From Pseudomonas sp. HS6 (lineage in GTDB: Bacteria; Pseudomonadota; Gammaproteobacteria; Pseudomonadales; Pseudomonadaceae): 64,000 nt of DNA. Positions 16,098-26,001 of the stretch are shown one piece after another; position 1 is the first letter of the stretch; each line of letters opens with the position of its first letter. The translations under genes and the position numbers were made by a program. The stretch covers positions 5,146,001 to 5,210,000 of the forward strand of contig NZ_CP067412.1 in NCBI RefSeq assembly GCF_023375815.1. Direction: 5' to 3'. The notes beneath the pieces were generated by a model. The model had not been told where the DNA came from. It did not search any database and was given only the letters and a program-made list of their open reading frames with translations.

Positions 16098-18797
16098 ATG
16101 AAACTTACGCTCAAGGAATTTTTCGCAGGCTTCCTGCGGACCCGTCACATCGCCCGGCACTTTCGTCGTCTGGCCGTGCTGGAAAGTCTTCGCGACACCA
16201 CGGTCAGCCGTGAAGTGCCGCCCACCCTGGCCAACACGTTGGTGGACGCCTCCCATTGCGACAGCGGCGTGCTGCTGTCGACTCTTGGCACGCACACTGA
16301 TGGCCTCACCGATTTCGAAGTCGATGTGCTGCGTGCGCAGCATGGCCTCAACGAAGTCGAGCATGAGCAACCGCTGCCGTGGTGGACCCACCTGTGGCAC
16401 TGCTACAAAAACCCGTTCAACCTGCTGCTGACTCTGTTGGCGGTGATCTCGTGGCTGACTGACGACCTCAAGGCCGCCACCGTGATTCTCTCGATGGTGG
16501 TGCTCTCGACCCTGCTGCGCTTCTGGCAGGAAAGCAAATCCAACCGGGCGGCCGACGCGCTCAAGGCGATGGTCAGCAACACCGCCACCGTGCTGCGCCG
16601 GGATGCGCCGCGCACTGAACTGCCGATCAAGGAACTGGTGCCCGGCGATCTGATTGTGCTCTCGGCCGGCGACATGATTCCTGCCGATTGCCGGGTGCTC
16701 AGCGCCAAGGACCTGTTCGTCAGCCAGGCCGCGATGACCGGCGAATCGATGCCGGTGGAGAAGTTCCCCCGTCAGGCGGACCGCGATACGCGTAACCCGC
16801 TGGAGCTCGACAACATCCTGTTCATGGGCACCAACGTGGTGTCCGGGACGGCGGTGGCGGTGATTCTCACCACCGGCAACAGCACTTACTTCGGTACGCT
16901 GGCGCTGCGGGTCGGGGCAACCGATCGCGGGGTGACGTCCTTCCAGCAAGGCGTGAACAAAGTCAGCTGGCTGTTGATCCGTTTCATGTTCGTCATGGCG
17001 CCGCTGGTGCTGTTCATCAACGGTTTCACCAAGGGTGACTGGACCGAAGCCCTGTTGTTCGCGCTGTCGATCGCCGTGGGCCTGACCCCGGAAATGCTGC
17101 CGATGATCGTCACCTCGACCCTGGCCAAGGGTGCGGTGTTCCTGTCGCGCAAAAAGGTCATCGTCAAACGCCTGGATGCGATCCAGAACTTCGGCGCCAT
17201 GGATGTGCTGTGCACCGACAAGACCGGCACGTTGACCCAGGACAAGATCTTCCTGGCGCGCAATGTCGATGTCTGGGGTGAAGATTCTGACGACGTGCTG
17301 GAAATGGCGTACCTGAACAGCTACTACCAGACCGGCCTGAAAAACCTGCTCGACGTGGCGGTGCTGGAGCATGTGGAAGTCCACCGTGAACTGAAAGTCG
17401 GTACGGCGTTTCGCAAGGTCGACGAGATCCCGTTCGACTTCAATCGCCGACGCATGTCGGTGGTGGTCGAAGGGCACGGGCAACCGCATCAGCTGATCTG
17501 CAAAGGCGCGGTGGAAGAAGTGTTGTCGGTGTGCACCCGGGTTCGTCACGGTGAAGTCGACGAAGCCTTGAGCGATGAATTGCTGGCGAAAATTCGTCAG
17601 GTAACAGCAGCATTCAACGCTGAAGGCTTGCGCGTGGTAGCGGTGGCAGCACGGTCGATGCCTGAAGGTCGCGACACTTACAGCCTGGGCGACGAGCAGG
17701 AACTGACGCTGATCGGTTATGTGGCATTCCTCGATCCACCCAAGGAAAGCACCGCACCGGCACTCAAGGCCCTGGCCGAACACGGCGTGGCCGTGAAAGT
17801 GCTGACCGGCGACAACGAGTTGGTGACCGCCAAGATCTGCCGCGAAGTGGGCCTGGCCCAGCAAGGCCTGTTGATGGGCAACGACATCGAACGCATGAGC
17901 GACGCGGAACTGGCGGTGGCGGTGGAGACCACCAACGTGTTCGCCAAACTGACGCCGTCGCACAAGGAGCGCATCGTGCGCATCCTCAAGGGCAACGGCC
18001 ATGTGGTCGGGTTCATGGGCGACGGCATCAACGACGCACCGGCGCTGCGCACGGCGGACATTGGTATTTCCGTGGACAGCGCAGTCGATATCGCCAAGGA
18101 AGCGGCCGACATCATCCTGCTGGAAAAGAGCTTGATGGTGCTGGAGGAGGGCGTACTGGAAGGGCGCCGCACCTTCGCCAACATGCTCAAGTACATCAAG
18201 ATGACCGCCAGCTCTAACTTCGGCAACGTGTTCTCGGTATTGGTGGCCAGTGCGTTCATTCCGTTCTTGCCGATGCTGCCGATGCACCTGCTGGTGCAAA
18301 ACCTGCTGTATGACATTTCGCAGATCGCGATCCCGTTCGACAACGTCGATGAAGAAATGCTGAAACAGCCACAACGCTGGCAGCCGGGGGATGTCGGGCG
18401 CTTCATGCTGTTTTTCGGCCCGATCAGTTCGATCTTCGACATCACAACGTTCGCCTTGATGTGGTACGTGTTTGATGCCAACACCCCGGATCACCAGACG
18501 CTGTTCCAGTCCGGCTGGTTCGTGGTGGGGTTGCTGACCCAGACGCTGATCGTGCACATGATCCGCACGCCGAAGATTCCATTTCTGCAAAGCCGCGCGG
18601 CCATGCCGCTGCTGGTGATGACCGGAATCATCATGGCCGTGGGCATCTTCCTGCCGATGGGGCCGCTGGCGCACTACTTCAAATTGCAGGCGCTGCCGTC
18701 GATGTACTTCGTGTTCCTGCCGGTGATCCTGCTGGCGTACATGGCACTGACCCAAGCCGTGAAAGGTTTCTACATCCGCCGGTTCGGCTGGCAGTAA
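16098..18797 (+). CDS. mgtA: Magnesium-translocating P-type ATPase MgtA
   Basis: Inner-membrane P-type (P3B) ATPase that imports Mg2+. The 899-residue protein shows the actuator motif MTGES, the phosphorylation motif DKTGTLTQ with Asp374, the KVLTGDNELVT and MGDGINDAPALR motifs of the P and hinge regions, and six C-terminal membrane segments. Length equals the usual MgtA/MgtB length. The start at 16098 follows AGGGG about 10 nt upstream; a frame open from 16017 lacks similarity before this point. It is preceded by a long leader and followed 53 nt later by an mgtC-like gene, a classical low-Mg2+ pairing. Confidence 0.95.
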   Translation: MKLTLKEFFAGFLRTRHIARHFRRLAVLESLRDTTVSREVPPTLANTLVDASHCDSGVLLSTLGTHTDGLTDFEVDVLRAQHGLNEVEHEQPLPWWTHLWHCYKNPFNLLLTLLAVISWLTDDLKAATVILSMVVLSTLLRFWQESKSNRAADALKAMVSNTATVLRRDAPRTELPIKELVPGDLIVLSAGDMIPADCRVLSAKDLFVSQAAMTGESMPVEKFPRQADRDTRNPLELDNILFMGTNVVSGTAVAVILTTGNSTYFGTLALRVGATDRGVTSFQQGVNKVSWLLIRFMFVMAPLVLFINGFTKGDWTEALLFALSIAVGLTPEMLPMIVTSTLAKGAVFLSRKKVIVKRLDAIQNFGAMDVLCTDKTGTLTQDKIFLARNVDVWGEDSDDVLEMAYLNSYYQTGLKNLLDVAVLEHVEVHRELKVGTAFRKVDEIPFDFNRRRMSVVVEGHGQPHQLICKGAVEEVLSVCTRVRHGEVDEALSDELLAKIRQVTAAFNAEGLRVVAVAARSMPEGRDTYSLGDEQELTLIGYVAFLDPPKESTAPALKALAEHGVAVKVLTGDNELVTAKICREVGLAQQGLLMGNDIERMSDAELAVAVETTNVFAKLTPSHKERIVRILKGNGHVVGFMGDGINDAPALRTADIGISVDSAVDIAKEAADIILLEKSLMVLEEGVLEGRRTFANMLKYIKMTASSNFGNVFSVLVASAFIPFLPMLPMHLLVQNLLYDISQIAIPFDNVDEEMLKQPQRWQPGDVGRFMLFFGPISSIFDITTFALMWYVFDANTPDHQTLFQSGWFVVGLLTQTLIVHMIRTPKIPFLQSRAAMPLLVMTGIIMAVGIFLPMGPLAHYFKLQALPSMYFVFLPVILLAYMALTQAVKGFYIRRFGWQ

Positions 18798-18809
18798 CAG
18801 GAAAGATTC

Positions 18810-18831
18810 CCCCCTTGTGGGAGCAAGGGGG
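18810..18831. repeat. Hairpin between mgtA and the mgtC-like gene
   Basis: CCCCCTTG pairs with CAAGGGGG around TGGGAG. It contains the TGTGGGAG core common in Pseudomonas REP-type repeats. With no T-run it is more likely a repeat remnant or an attenuating mRNA stem than a terminator. Confidence 0.6.
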
Positions 18832-18850
18832 CGGTTTCAGGGAGTTCAAC

Positions 18851-19567
18851 ATGCAAGCCATCAACAACATCAACCTCGATTCGCTGCTCGACACCCTGGT
18901 CAGCCTCAGCGCGGCCTTCATTCTCGGTGGCCTGATCGGCTTCGAACGCCAGTACCGCCAACGTACGGCGGGCTTGCGCACCAACGTGCTGGTCGCGGTC
19001 GGCGCGGCGATTTTCGTCGACATGGCCAACCGTCTCGGCGGGGCCGAAGGCGCGGTCCGGGTGGTTGCCTACGTGGTGTCCGGGATCGGCTTTCTCGGCG
19101 CCGGTGTGATCATGCGTGAAGAGGGCAACGTGCGCGGTCTCAATACCGCCGCCACGCTGTGGACTTCGGCAGCGGTCGGCGCCTGTGCCGGTGCCGACCT
19201 GCTGGCCGAGGCGGTACTGGGCACCTTGTTCGTGCTTGCCGCGAATACGTTGCTGCGGCCGATCGTCAACAACATCAACCGCCAGCCGCTGGATGTGGTC
19301 TCGGCGGAAGTCACCAACATCGTCTACGTCATTGCCCGGCGCTCGCAGCAGACCGCCGTGTTCGCCTTGCTTGAAGCCGAGCTCGAACGCAGCAACTACC
19401 CGGCCAGTGACGTTGACGTGCACGCCTTCGGTGCCGATGAAATCGAGATCGAAGCCACGCTCGCAACCACCTCGGTGGACGGCGATGAGCTGGACGCACT
19501 GGTGAAGCGGATTTCAACTTCGAACTTGGTGGTGCAGGCGTTCTGGAGTCCGAGTACTACGGAGTAA
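18851..19567 (+). CDS. mgtC: MgtC/SapB family membrane protein
   Basis: MgtC proteins help bacteria grow in low Mg2+ and inside hosts, in part by acting on the F1Fo ATPase; the role of this copy is inferred. The 238-residue protein has the family hallmark LGGLIGFERQYRQRTAGLRTN near residue 28, GIGFLGAGVIMRE near 85, four to five hydrophobic segments up to about residue 140, and a C-terminal ACT-like cytoplasmic domain, as in full-length MgtC. The start at 18851 has GGAG 6 nt upstream. It probably shares the mgtA transcript. Confidence 0.88.
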   Translation: MQAINNINLDSLLDTLVSLSAAFILGGLIGFERQYRQRTAGLRTNVLVAVGAAIFVDMANRLGGAEGAVRVVAYVVSGIGFLGAGVIMREEGNVRGLNTAATLWTSAAVGACAGADLLAEAVLGTLFVLAANTLLRPIVNNINRQPLDVVSAEVTNIVYVIARRSQQTAVFALLEAELERSNYPASDVDVHAFGADEIEIEATLATTSVDGDELDALVKRISTSNLVVQAFWSPSTTE

Positions 19568-19676
19568 AGCGTTCAATCCGGATCAATGACGGGTATTTTC
19601 GGAAAAGTCCTACAGAGCTCGTCCCGATGCTTGGGTAGTCTTGCCGCCACTTGAAGCGACTACCGGGACTCCCACG

Positions 19677-20108
19677 ATGACCGACAAAACCTTGCGTATC
19701 CTGATCGCCGACTCGCAGCATTTTCACCGGATGAAGATCGAGCGCCTGTTCAATGGCCTCGATTACTACTGCATCGCACCGGTGCAGAACCTCGCCGAGC
19801 TACTGACGCTGGTCGACTACGGCTGTCGGCCATTCGATGTTCTGGTGATCAATGCAGCGCTTGCGGCCGGGATGCCGGATCTGCGTGGCTTCCTGTTCGA
19901 TCACCCGCAAGTCCGGCATGCGCTGGTCTACGGTGAGCCGGCGAACTCATCGGCTGTTTCCGGGCTTTTTCAGGCAAAAATCACTTCCTGCCACGCCGCG
20001 TTGCCGTCAATGAATGCAATCGTGCAGTTGATGGAGTCGGTCGAGGCTTCCCTGGAGCACTCGTCGCGCAGTGGCCAGACAAAATCGCTGGCGCAAATGC
20101 GCGCCTGA
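19677..20108 (+). CDS. Pseudo-receiver: receiver-like protein lacking phosphorylation residues
   Basis: 143 residues resembling one response-regulator receiver domain (RILIADSQHFHRMKIERL at the start, then FDVLVINAAL). The usual phospho-acceptor Asp after beta-3 is Asn. The second acidic residue of the beta-1 pair is Ser. The Thr/Ser after beta-4 is replaced (LVYGEPAN) and the conserved Lys after beta-5 is not apparent. It is therefore unlikely to be phosphorylated in the normal way and may act as a binding partner. It stands 145 nt before a NarL-type regulator and a hybrid kinase on the same strand. Start at 19677 chosen over 19641 because the fold begins there. Confidence 0.7.
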   Translation: MTDKTLRILIADSQHFHRMKIERLFNGLDYYCIAPVQNLAELLTLVDYGCRPFDVLVINAALAAGMPDLRGFLFDHPQVRHALVYGEPANSSAVSGLFQAKITSCHAALPSMNAIVQLMESVEASLEHSSRSGQTKSLAQMRA

Positions 20109-20253
20109 TCACAGATCGGTCGATGGCGCAACTGTCAGGTCTGACAGGTGATTCGCCGTGCGTCCCGTGTAACAGTCGTAGCGCCGCTACCCATTGTCCC
20201 TTTAACGCGGGATCGGGGGGCGTCATGGTCATGTATTCGCCCCGGGAGTGGTC

Positions 20254-20880
20254 ATGAGTTCAGCATTGGTCGTCGACGATCACCCTGTGGTAGTCGGTGC
20301 CGTCAGAATGGTTCTGGAGTCACTGGGCTATGAAACGGTTCATGTCGCTTCGAGCGGCGTCGACGTGGTACCGATGATTCGCCAGCATGCACCGAAACTG
20401 ATTGTGCTTGATCTGAAACTCAGGGGTTTCGGCGGCCTGGAGGTGCTGGAACGCATCAGAGCCATCGGGCTGGATTGCAAGGTGGTGATCTTCACCTCGG
20501 CCGACCCTGAACACTATCTGACGCGTTGTCGGCGTGCCGGTGCGATGGCGTTCGTCACCAAATCCGCCCAATTGCAGCAGTTGCAGAACGCGATCAAGGC
20601 AGTCCGTTCGGGTTATAGCTTCTTCCCCGAATTGCTCGTGAACAGTGCCAGTCAATCCGACCTGAACCGCGATGAGCGAGAGTCGATTGCAAGCCTGTCC
20701 ACTCGCGAAATGGAGATCATGATGAAACTGGCTCAAGGTGAGTCCAACAAGCGTATTGCTGAAGCGATGAACCTCAGTCACAAAACCATCAGCACCTACA
20801 AGACCCGCCTGATGCTGAAACTCGGAGTAAGTTCACTGGTGGTGCTGCGAGAGTTGGTCAAACGCAACGGACTGTTCTGA
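20254..20880 (+). CDS. NarL/FixJ-type response regulator
   Basis: DNA-binding response regulator of 208 residues. Receiver domain at residues 1 to about 115, with the acidic pair VVDDH, phospho-acceptor Asp in KLIVLDLKLRG, Thr/Ser in IFTSAD and the conserved Lys in VTKSA. LuxR-type helix-turn-helix domain at about 140-205 (LSTREMEIMMKLAQGESNKRIAEAM, SHKTISTYKTRLMLKL). The start at 20254 has GGGAG 5 nt upstream. It ends 11 nt before the hybrid kinase, so the two are very likely a cognate pair. Confidence 0.92.
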   Translation: MSSALVVDDHPVVVGAVRMVLESLGYETVHVASSGVDVVPMIRQHAPKLIVLDLKLRGFGGLEVLERIRAIGLDCKVVIFTSADPEHYLTRCRRAGAMAFVTKSAQLQQLQNAIKAVRSGYSFFPELLVNSASQSDLNRDERESIASLSTREMEIMMKLAQGESNKRIAEAMNLSHKTISTYKTRLMLKLGVSSLVVLRELVKRNGLF

Positions 20881-20891
20881 GAGGCCGCTCC

Positions 20892-23800
20892 ATGATGAGA
20901 CCACTGAGTTTCATCTGCCTGTTGCTGTTGATGCTCGCCGGTTCGCTGCGAGCCAGCGACACTGCGCAATCACTGGAAATCATCTCCCGCACCCGGCTGG
21001 AAGGCGTGCAGATACGCCTTGATGAACAGGATCGACAGTGGCTCAGTGCGCACCCGGTGCTGCGAATCGGTATCTCCGGGCCGGATTACCCGCCGTTTGA
21101 ACTGACCCGTAACAGACACGAGCTGGAAGGTCTTTCCGCCGATTATGCAGACGCCATTGCACAGGTGCTGAAGGTCCGGATCGAGGTCTGGTGTTACCCC
21201 GACCGCGAAGCCGCCATGGCCGCGCTCAAGGACGGAAATCTGCACCTGCTGCTCACCTCGAACAACTTCGAAATCGCTGATCCCGACCTGATGCTGTCTC
21301 GTGCCTACGCCGAGGATCAGCCAATGTGGGTGACCCGGCTTGATGAGCCATTGCCGGGAGATCTGGCAGGAAAACGTATCGCCATGGTGGATGACTACCT
21401 GCCGGCTGCGACCATAGAGAAGGCTTACCCGCAAGCCTCCCTGCAGCGTTACCGTTCGATTCTCGATGCGCTTGGCGCCGTGGCGTTCGGTCGGGATGCT
21501 TTGTACCTCGGGGATTTCATCAGCGCCAGTTATCTGATCAACACCAGTTTTCACAACGACCTGCAATTGGCCGGCCCTTCCGGCCTTGACGCCAATCCAT
21601 TCGCCTTTGCCCTGACGCGTAGCAACACCCGCTTGAAGCGTCTGGTCGACAAGGCCCTGCTGGCCATTCCCATGGAGCAGCGCCTGGCCATGGAGCAGCG
21701 CTGGAGCGCTGGTCGCGCCGACATGGCAGCGCAATCGCGAGTGAGCCTCAGCGCCAGCGAGCAGCAATGGCTGGATCAGCATCCGGTGGTGCGGGTCGGC
21801 GCTATCGACGACTTTGCTCCATTGACGTTCTTTAACGCTGACGGCCGTTTCAGCGGCTTGGCTGCTCAACTGCTTAACCTGATCAGTCAGCGTAGTGGCC
21901 TGACATTCGAGGTGGTACGCGGACAGTCCCTGGATAGCCAGGTCGAGCAATTAAAGACCGGGGAGCTGGACTTGCTGCCGGTACTGACACCGAGCCGCGA
22001 GCGCGAACTTGAAATGCTGTTCACCCGGGCGTACGCCAACAGTCCCTTTGTGCTGATCGCCGATTCGAAGGCACAAGGGCCGCGCAGCCTCGACGAGATG
22101 ACGGGAAAGCGTCTCGCGCTCTATCGCGGCAATCCATTACACGATTATCTGTTGGAGCACGTGCCACAGATCCGCCTGATCGAGTTGCCAAGTCCGGCGG
22201 CGGGCACGCTGGCACTGCTCGACGGTCGGGCCGACGCGACATTGAGTTCGTTGTTGGTGGCGCGCTATCAGATCGATCACCAGTACCGCGATCGCTTGCG
22301 TATTGTCTCGACGCTGGGCGACCAGCCGGCCCGGATCGCGATGGCCACGGCGCTTGAGGCTCCGCAGCTGCAATCGATCCTGAACAAGGCGCTGCTGAGC
22401 ATCGCCCCGCAGGAAATGGACGATCTGGTCGCGCGCTGGAGCCGTAACGTGGTGCTGGAGGACAATTATTGGCAGCGTCATCGGGAGCAAATCCTGCGCG
22501 GGTTTGCCGTTGCGGCGGGGTTGTTGTTGCTGGCATTGGGCTGGATCGGTTTTCAGCGCCGGCAGATTCGCCAGCGTCAGCAATGGCTACTTCAATTGCA
22601 GGAGGCCAAGGATGCGGCTGATGAAGCCAATCGAGCCAAGAGCACGTTTCTTGCGGTCATGAGCCACGAAATCCGCACGCCCATGAACGCATTGCTGGGC
22701 ATGCTCGAACTGGCGCTCAAGCGTGCCGACGAAGGTGTGACCGATCGCCCGGCCATTGAAGTGGCGTCCCATGCGGGGCAGCAGTTATTGGCATTGATCG
22801 GCGATATTCTCGACATCGCGCGGATCGAGTCCGGGCATCTGTCGTTGGCCCCCGAGCGGGCCAATCTGCGGGAGGTGGTGGCGTCGGTATGCCGGGTGTT
22901 CGAAGGTCTGGCACGGCAGAAGTCATTGTCCTGGCGCGTGGAGCTGGATGAGCGCAGCGACGTCGACGTGATGCTCGACCCCGTACGCTTCAAGCAAGTG
23001 CTGTCGAACCTGTTGAGCAACGCGATCAAGTTCACCGATGAGGGGGAGGTGAGCCTGCGCTTGCAGGTGTTCACCGAGCAGGACGGAGGGGTGGAAACCG
23101 GCGTGATCATCGAAGACAGTGGCCGGGGGATCAGTGCCGAGGATCAGCAACGGTTGTTCAACCCGTTTGTGCAGGTCGGCAGCCATCAGCCGTCAGCGCG
23201 CAGCGGTTCCGGTCTGGGTCTGGTGATCAGCCGCAATCTGTGTCGACTCATGGGCGGTGACTTGTGGATCAGTAGCGAGCCGGGTCGGGGCACCCAAGTC
23301 ATGCTGCGTCTGGAGCTGCCCGTACTGGAGCCGCTCATGCAGGAGGCCGCAACGACGCCAGCGGTGAGGGCGGTAAAGTCGCTGACGGTGCTGGTGGTGG
23401 ATGATCATCCGGTCAATCGCTTGTTGCTGTGCCGGCAGTTGAGCGAACTCGGGCATCGCGCCGTCGACACCGGGGACGGTGAGCACGGACTGGTCGCGTG
23501 GCGCGGGCAATCTTTCGATGCGCTGATCACCGATATCAACATGCCCGGGACCAACGGTTATCAACTGGCGCGAGCGATTCGTGAAGAGGAGGTGGCGACG
23601 GGCAGGGCGCCTTGCCTCATTCTGGGGTTTACCGCCAATGCGCAGATCGAAGAAAAACAGCGATGCCTGGCGGCCGGCATGGACGATTGCCTGTTCAAGC
23701 CGATTCTGCTTCGCGAGCTGAACCAGGCCTTGATGGCCGTCGGGTCCGATGAAACGCCGGTCGAGAGCGTGGACGATCAAGGGCCGGCCGAATTCGACCT

Positions 23801-24113
23801 GAGTGCGCTGTTGCAGCTGGCGAGTGCGGATAACCCGCTCATCGGCCAATTGCGTGAAGAAGTACTGAGCAGCCTGCGCATCGACCTCGAACGATTGGAC
23901 GAATCAGGCCGGCAAGGTGACCGCGCAGGCTTGCTTGATCTGGCACATCACGTCACGGGCGGGGCGCACATGATCGGTGCCGAACGTGTGGTCTCGGCCT
24001 GCCGGGTACTCGAACAGGCCTGCCTTGACGACGAGCCGGAAGCTGCGCTGACGGCTGCCATCAATTCGCTGCGCAAGGCCATGCACGACCTCGCGCAGCA
24101 TCTTCAGGCCTGA
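20892..24113 (+). CDS. BvgS-like hybrid sensor histidine kinase with two periplasmic binding domains
   Basis: Membrane phosphorelay sensor of 1073 residues. Order: signal peptide (1-21), two SBP_bac_3 (Venus flytrap) domains in the periplasm (about 52-270 and 295-525), a TM segment near 536-558, a HisKA domain (MSHEIRTPMNALLGM, His592), an HATPase domain with N and G boxes (LLSNAIKFTD, GSGLGLVIS), a receiver (Asp881 in TDINMPG) and a C-terminal Hpt domain (His1019 in AHHVTGGAH). This resembles BvgS/EvgS but without the cytoplasmic PAS. The ligand is unknown. Downstream of its response regulator and convergent with dkgB, 4 bp apart. Confidence 0.93.
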   Translation: MMRPLSFICLLLLMLAGSLRASDTAQSLEIISRTRLEGVQIRLDEQDRQWLSAHPVLRIGISGPDYPPFELTRNRHELEGLSADYADAIAQVLKVRIEVWCYPDREAAMAALKDGNLHLLLTSNNFEIADPDLMLSRAYAEDQPMWVTRLDEPLPGDLAGKRIAMVDDYLPAATIEKAYPQASLQRYRSILDALGAVAFGRDALYLGDFISASYLINTSFHNDLQLAGPSGLDANPFAFALTRSNTRLKRLVDKALLAIPMEQRLAMEQRWSAGRADMAAQSRVSLSASEQQWLDQHPVVRVGAIDDFAPLTFFNADGRFSGLAAQLLNLISQRSGLTFEVVRGQSLDSQVEQLKTGELDLLPVLTPSRERELEMLFTRAYANSPFVLIADSKAQGPRSLDEMTGKRLALYRGNPLHDYLLEHVPQIRLIELPSPAAGTLALLDGRADATLSSLLVARYQIDHQYRDRLRIVSTLGDQPARIAMATALEAPQLQSILNKALLSIAPQEMDDLVARWSRNVVLEDNYWQRHREQILRGFAVAAGLLLLALGWIGFQRRQIRQRQQWLLQLQEAKDAADEANRAKSTFLAVMSHEIRTPMNALLGMLELALKRADEGVTDRPAIEVASHAGQQLLALIGDILDIARIESGHLSLAPERANLREVVASVCRVFEGLARQKSLSWRVELDERSDVDVMLDPVRFKQVLSNLLSNAIKFTDEGEVSLRLQVFTEQDGGVETGVIIEDSGRGISAEDQQRLFNPFVQVGSHQPSARSGSGLGLVISRNLCRLMGGDLWISSEPGRGTQVMLRLELPVLEPLMQEAATTPAVRAVKSLTVLVVDDHPVNRLLLCRQLSELGHRAVDTGDGEHGLVAWRGQSFDALITDINMPGTNGYQLARAIREEEVATGRAPCLILGFTANAQIEEKQRCLAAGMDDCLFKPILLRELNQALMAVGSDETPVESVDDQGPAEFDLSALLQLASADNPLIGQLREEVLSSLRIDLERLDESGRQGDRAGLLDLAHHVTGGAHMIGAERVVSACRVLEQACLDDEPEAALTAAINSLRKAMHDLAQHLQA

Positions 24114-24117
24114 TCGG

Positions 24118-24921
24118 TCAGTCCCACTGCGGCGCGATGCCTTTGGGGCTGGTCAGGCGATGGCCGCGCTCCAGTGCGGCAATCAGTGCCATGTCGGCAT
24201 CGCTCAGGGCGAGTGCCGGGGCGCCGAGGTTGCTTTGCAGGTTGGCACGTTTGGTCGACGAAGGAATCACCGCGTAACCCGATTGCATCGCCCACGCCAG
24301 CGTGACTTGCGCCGGGGTGGCTTGCAGACGTTCGGCGATCTGCACAATCAGCGGATCCTTCAGTACTTCGCCATAGGCCAGGGTCATGTACGACGTGATC
24401 TGGATGCCCTGACTCTGCGCGAACTCGACAACCTGACGGTTTTGCAGGTACGGGTGCAGTTCGATCTGGTTGGTCGCGATGTTTTCCGCGCCGATGGCGG
24501 CAATTGCCTGTTTCATCAGGTCGATGGTGAAGTTGGACACACCGATCTGCCGGGTCAGGCCCAGGCGTTTGGCCTCCAGCAGGGCGCCCATGAATTCCTC
24601 CACCGGCACCTGATGCTCCGGCGACGGCCAGTGGATCAGCGTCAGGTCGAGGTAGTCGGTCTGCAATTTTTGCAGGCTCTCCTTGAGGCTTTCGATCAGC
24701 CGATCTTTGGCGAAGTTGGCGACCCAGATCTTGCTGGTGATGAACAGCTCGTCGCGGGCGATGCCACTGGCAGCGATGGCTTGGCCGACCTCGGCTTCGT
24801 TCTCATAGATTTGTGCGGTGTCGATGACCCGGTAACCGAGTTCAAGGGCGGTGCTCACCGAATCGATGACCACCTGACCTTGCAGGCGAAACGTACCAAG
24901 ACCGAAAGCGGGAACAGACAT
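24118..24921 (-). CDS. dkgB: 2,5-didehydrogluconate reductase DkgB (aldo/keto reductase)
   Basis: NADPH-dependent cytosolic aldo/keto reductase acting on 2,5-diketo-D-gluconate and small aldehydes such as methylglyoxal. The start at 24921 ([13 protein letters not shown], with GGAG 6 nt upstream) gives 267 residues, the same length as E. coli DkgB. Catalytic Asp and Tyr lie in [12 protein letters not shown], the catalytic Lys in ITSKIW, and the His in [12 protein letters not shown]-binding [14 protein letters not shown] is near the C-terminus. Adjacent to a LysR regulator, as in E. coli dkgB-yafC. Confidence 0.93.
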   Translation of the reverse strand: MSVPAFGLGTFRLQGQVVIDSVSTALELGYRVIDTAQIYENEAEVGQAIAASGIARDELFITSKIWVANFAKDRLIESLKESLQKLQTDYLDLTLIHWPSPEHQVPVEEFMGALLEAKRLGLTRQIGVSNFTIDLMKQAIAAIGAENIATNQIELHPYLQNRQVVEFAQSQGIQITSYMTLAYGEVLKDPLIVQIAERLQATPAQVTLAWAMQSGYAVIPSSTKRANLQSNLGAPALALSDADMALIAALERGHRLTSPKGIAPQWD

Positions 24922-25037
24922 GCAGAACTCCAGGATTGCAGTGGGAATAGACGGGAGTATCCGCGTCTGATTCCTCCGGAAAAACCGCTGTCGGGGCAAA
25001 GTACTCTTGACCAGAAGGCACGAATCAATCGCAGGTC

Positions 25038-25946
25038 TCAAGCGATGTCGCTGTGAGCAAACTCCTCACCCAGAAAGTCGATCAGCGTGCGCACCGACGG
25101 CAACAAACCCCGGCGCGACGGAAAGATCGCATGCACGATCCCGCATTTCGGCGCCCAGCCCGGGATCAACTCCACCACGCGTCCTGCCGCGATGTCTTCG
25201 CGCACGACCACGCTCGGCAGATGCGCGACGCCGACCCCGGCAATCACTGCCTGACGCAGGGCGATCAGGTCATCGGTGACCAGCCTTGGTGTGTGCCGGA
25301 TCTGCGCCGAAGCGTCGTTCGGTCCGAGCAGGTCCCATTGATACTCACGTTGCGCCGCGCCCCAATGCAAGCTCGGCAAGCCGTTGAGATCGGCCGGCGA
25401 GGGCGGTGACGACAAGCGTTCGGCAAATATCGGGCTGCCGACCACTGACTGGGTGCTGTTGCCCAGCACCTTCATCACCATGTCGGTGTTTTCCAGTGGC
25501 GGGAAACGCACGCGCAGCGCAATGTCGAAACCTTCGTGCAGCAGGTCGACCCGGCGGTTGGTGCTCTCGATGAACACTTCCACCAGCGGGTACTTTAGCA
25601 TGTAGCGGGTGAGCATCGGCCCGACCCAGGAATTGAGCAGCGCCGTCGGGCAGCTCAGGCGCACCAATCCCTGAGGTTCGGAGCGATTGCGCTCGATCAG
25701 CTCGGCGGCGCTCTCGGCCTCGACCCGCATCGCCAGGCAGCGCTGGTAGTAGGCCTGGCCGATTTCGGTCAGCGAACAATGCCGGCTGGTGCGGTGCAGC
25801 AGGCGTACGCCAAGGCGTTCCTCGAGCTGCGAGATGCGCCGACTGAGTTTCGACTTGGGTATGTCCAGCGCACGGCCAGCGGCGGCAAAGCCGCGATGCT
25901 CCACTACTTGAGTGAAGTAGTAGAGGGTGTTGAGGTCTTCCACCAT
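25038..25946 (-). CDS. LysR-family transcriptional regulator (between dkgB and pirin)
   Basis: 302 residues: N-terminal winged helix-turn-helix (about 5-64, [36 protein letters not shown]) and a periplasmic-binding-like effector domain (about 90-295). GGAG 5 nt upstream supports the start. It is divergent from pirin and upstream of dkgB on the same strand, so it most likely controls pirin, dkgB or both. A 7-7-7 inverted repeat in the divergent region is a candidate operator. The effector is unknown. Confidence 0.9.
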   Translation of the reverse strand: MVEDLNTLYYFTQVVEHRGFAAAGRALDIPKSKLSRRISQLEERLGVRLLHRTSRHCSLTEIGQAYYQRCLAMRVEAESAAELIERNRSEPQGLVRLSCPTALLNSWVGPMLTRYMLKYPLVEVFIESTNRRVDLLHEGFDIALRVRFPPLENTDMVMKVLGNSTQSVVGSPIFAERLSSPPSPADLNGLPSLHWGAAQREYQWDLLGPNDASAQIRHTPRLVTDDLIALRQAVIAGVGVAHLPSVVVREDIAAGRVVELIPGWAPKCGIVHAIFPSRRGLLPSVRTLIDFLGEEFAHSDIA

Positions 25947-26001
25947 CGTTCTCCATATAGAACGCTAAAGCTGATTTTTGCAGTCTAGTCCATCAATGGT
26001 C

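Noticed and set aside
15998..16213. A 71-codon plus-strand frame starting in the mgtA leader
   Set aside because: TTG start, no ribosome site, and most of it overlaps mgtA in another frame.
15957..18755. A 932-codon open frame on the minus strand opposite mgtA
   Set aside because: It mirrors the codon pattern of mgtA, is full of His/Gln/Arg as typical for antisense frames in GC-rich DNA, and shows no recognisable domain.
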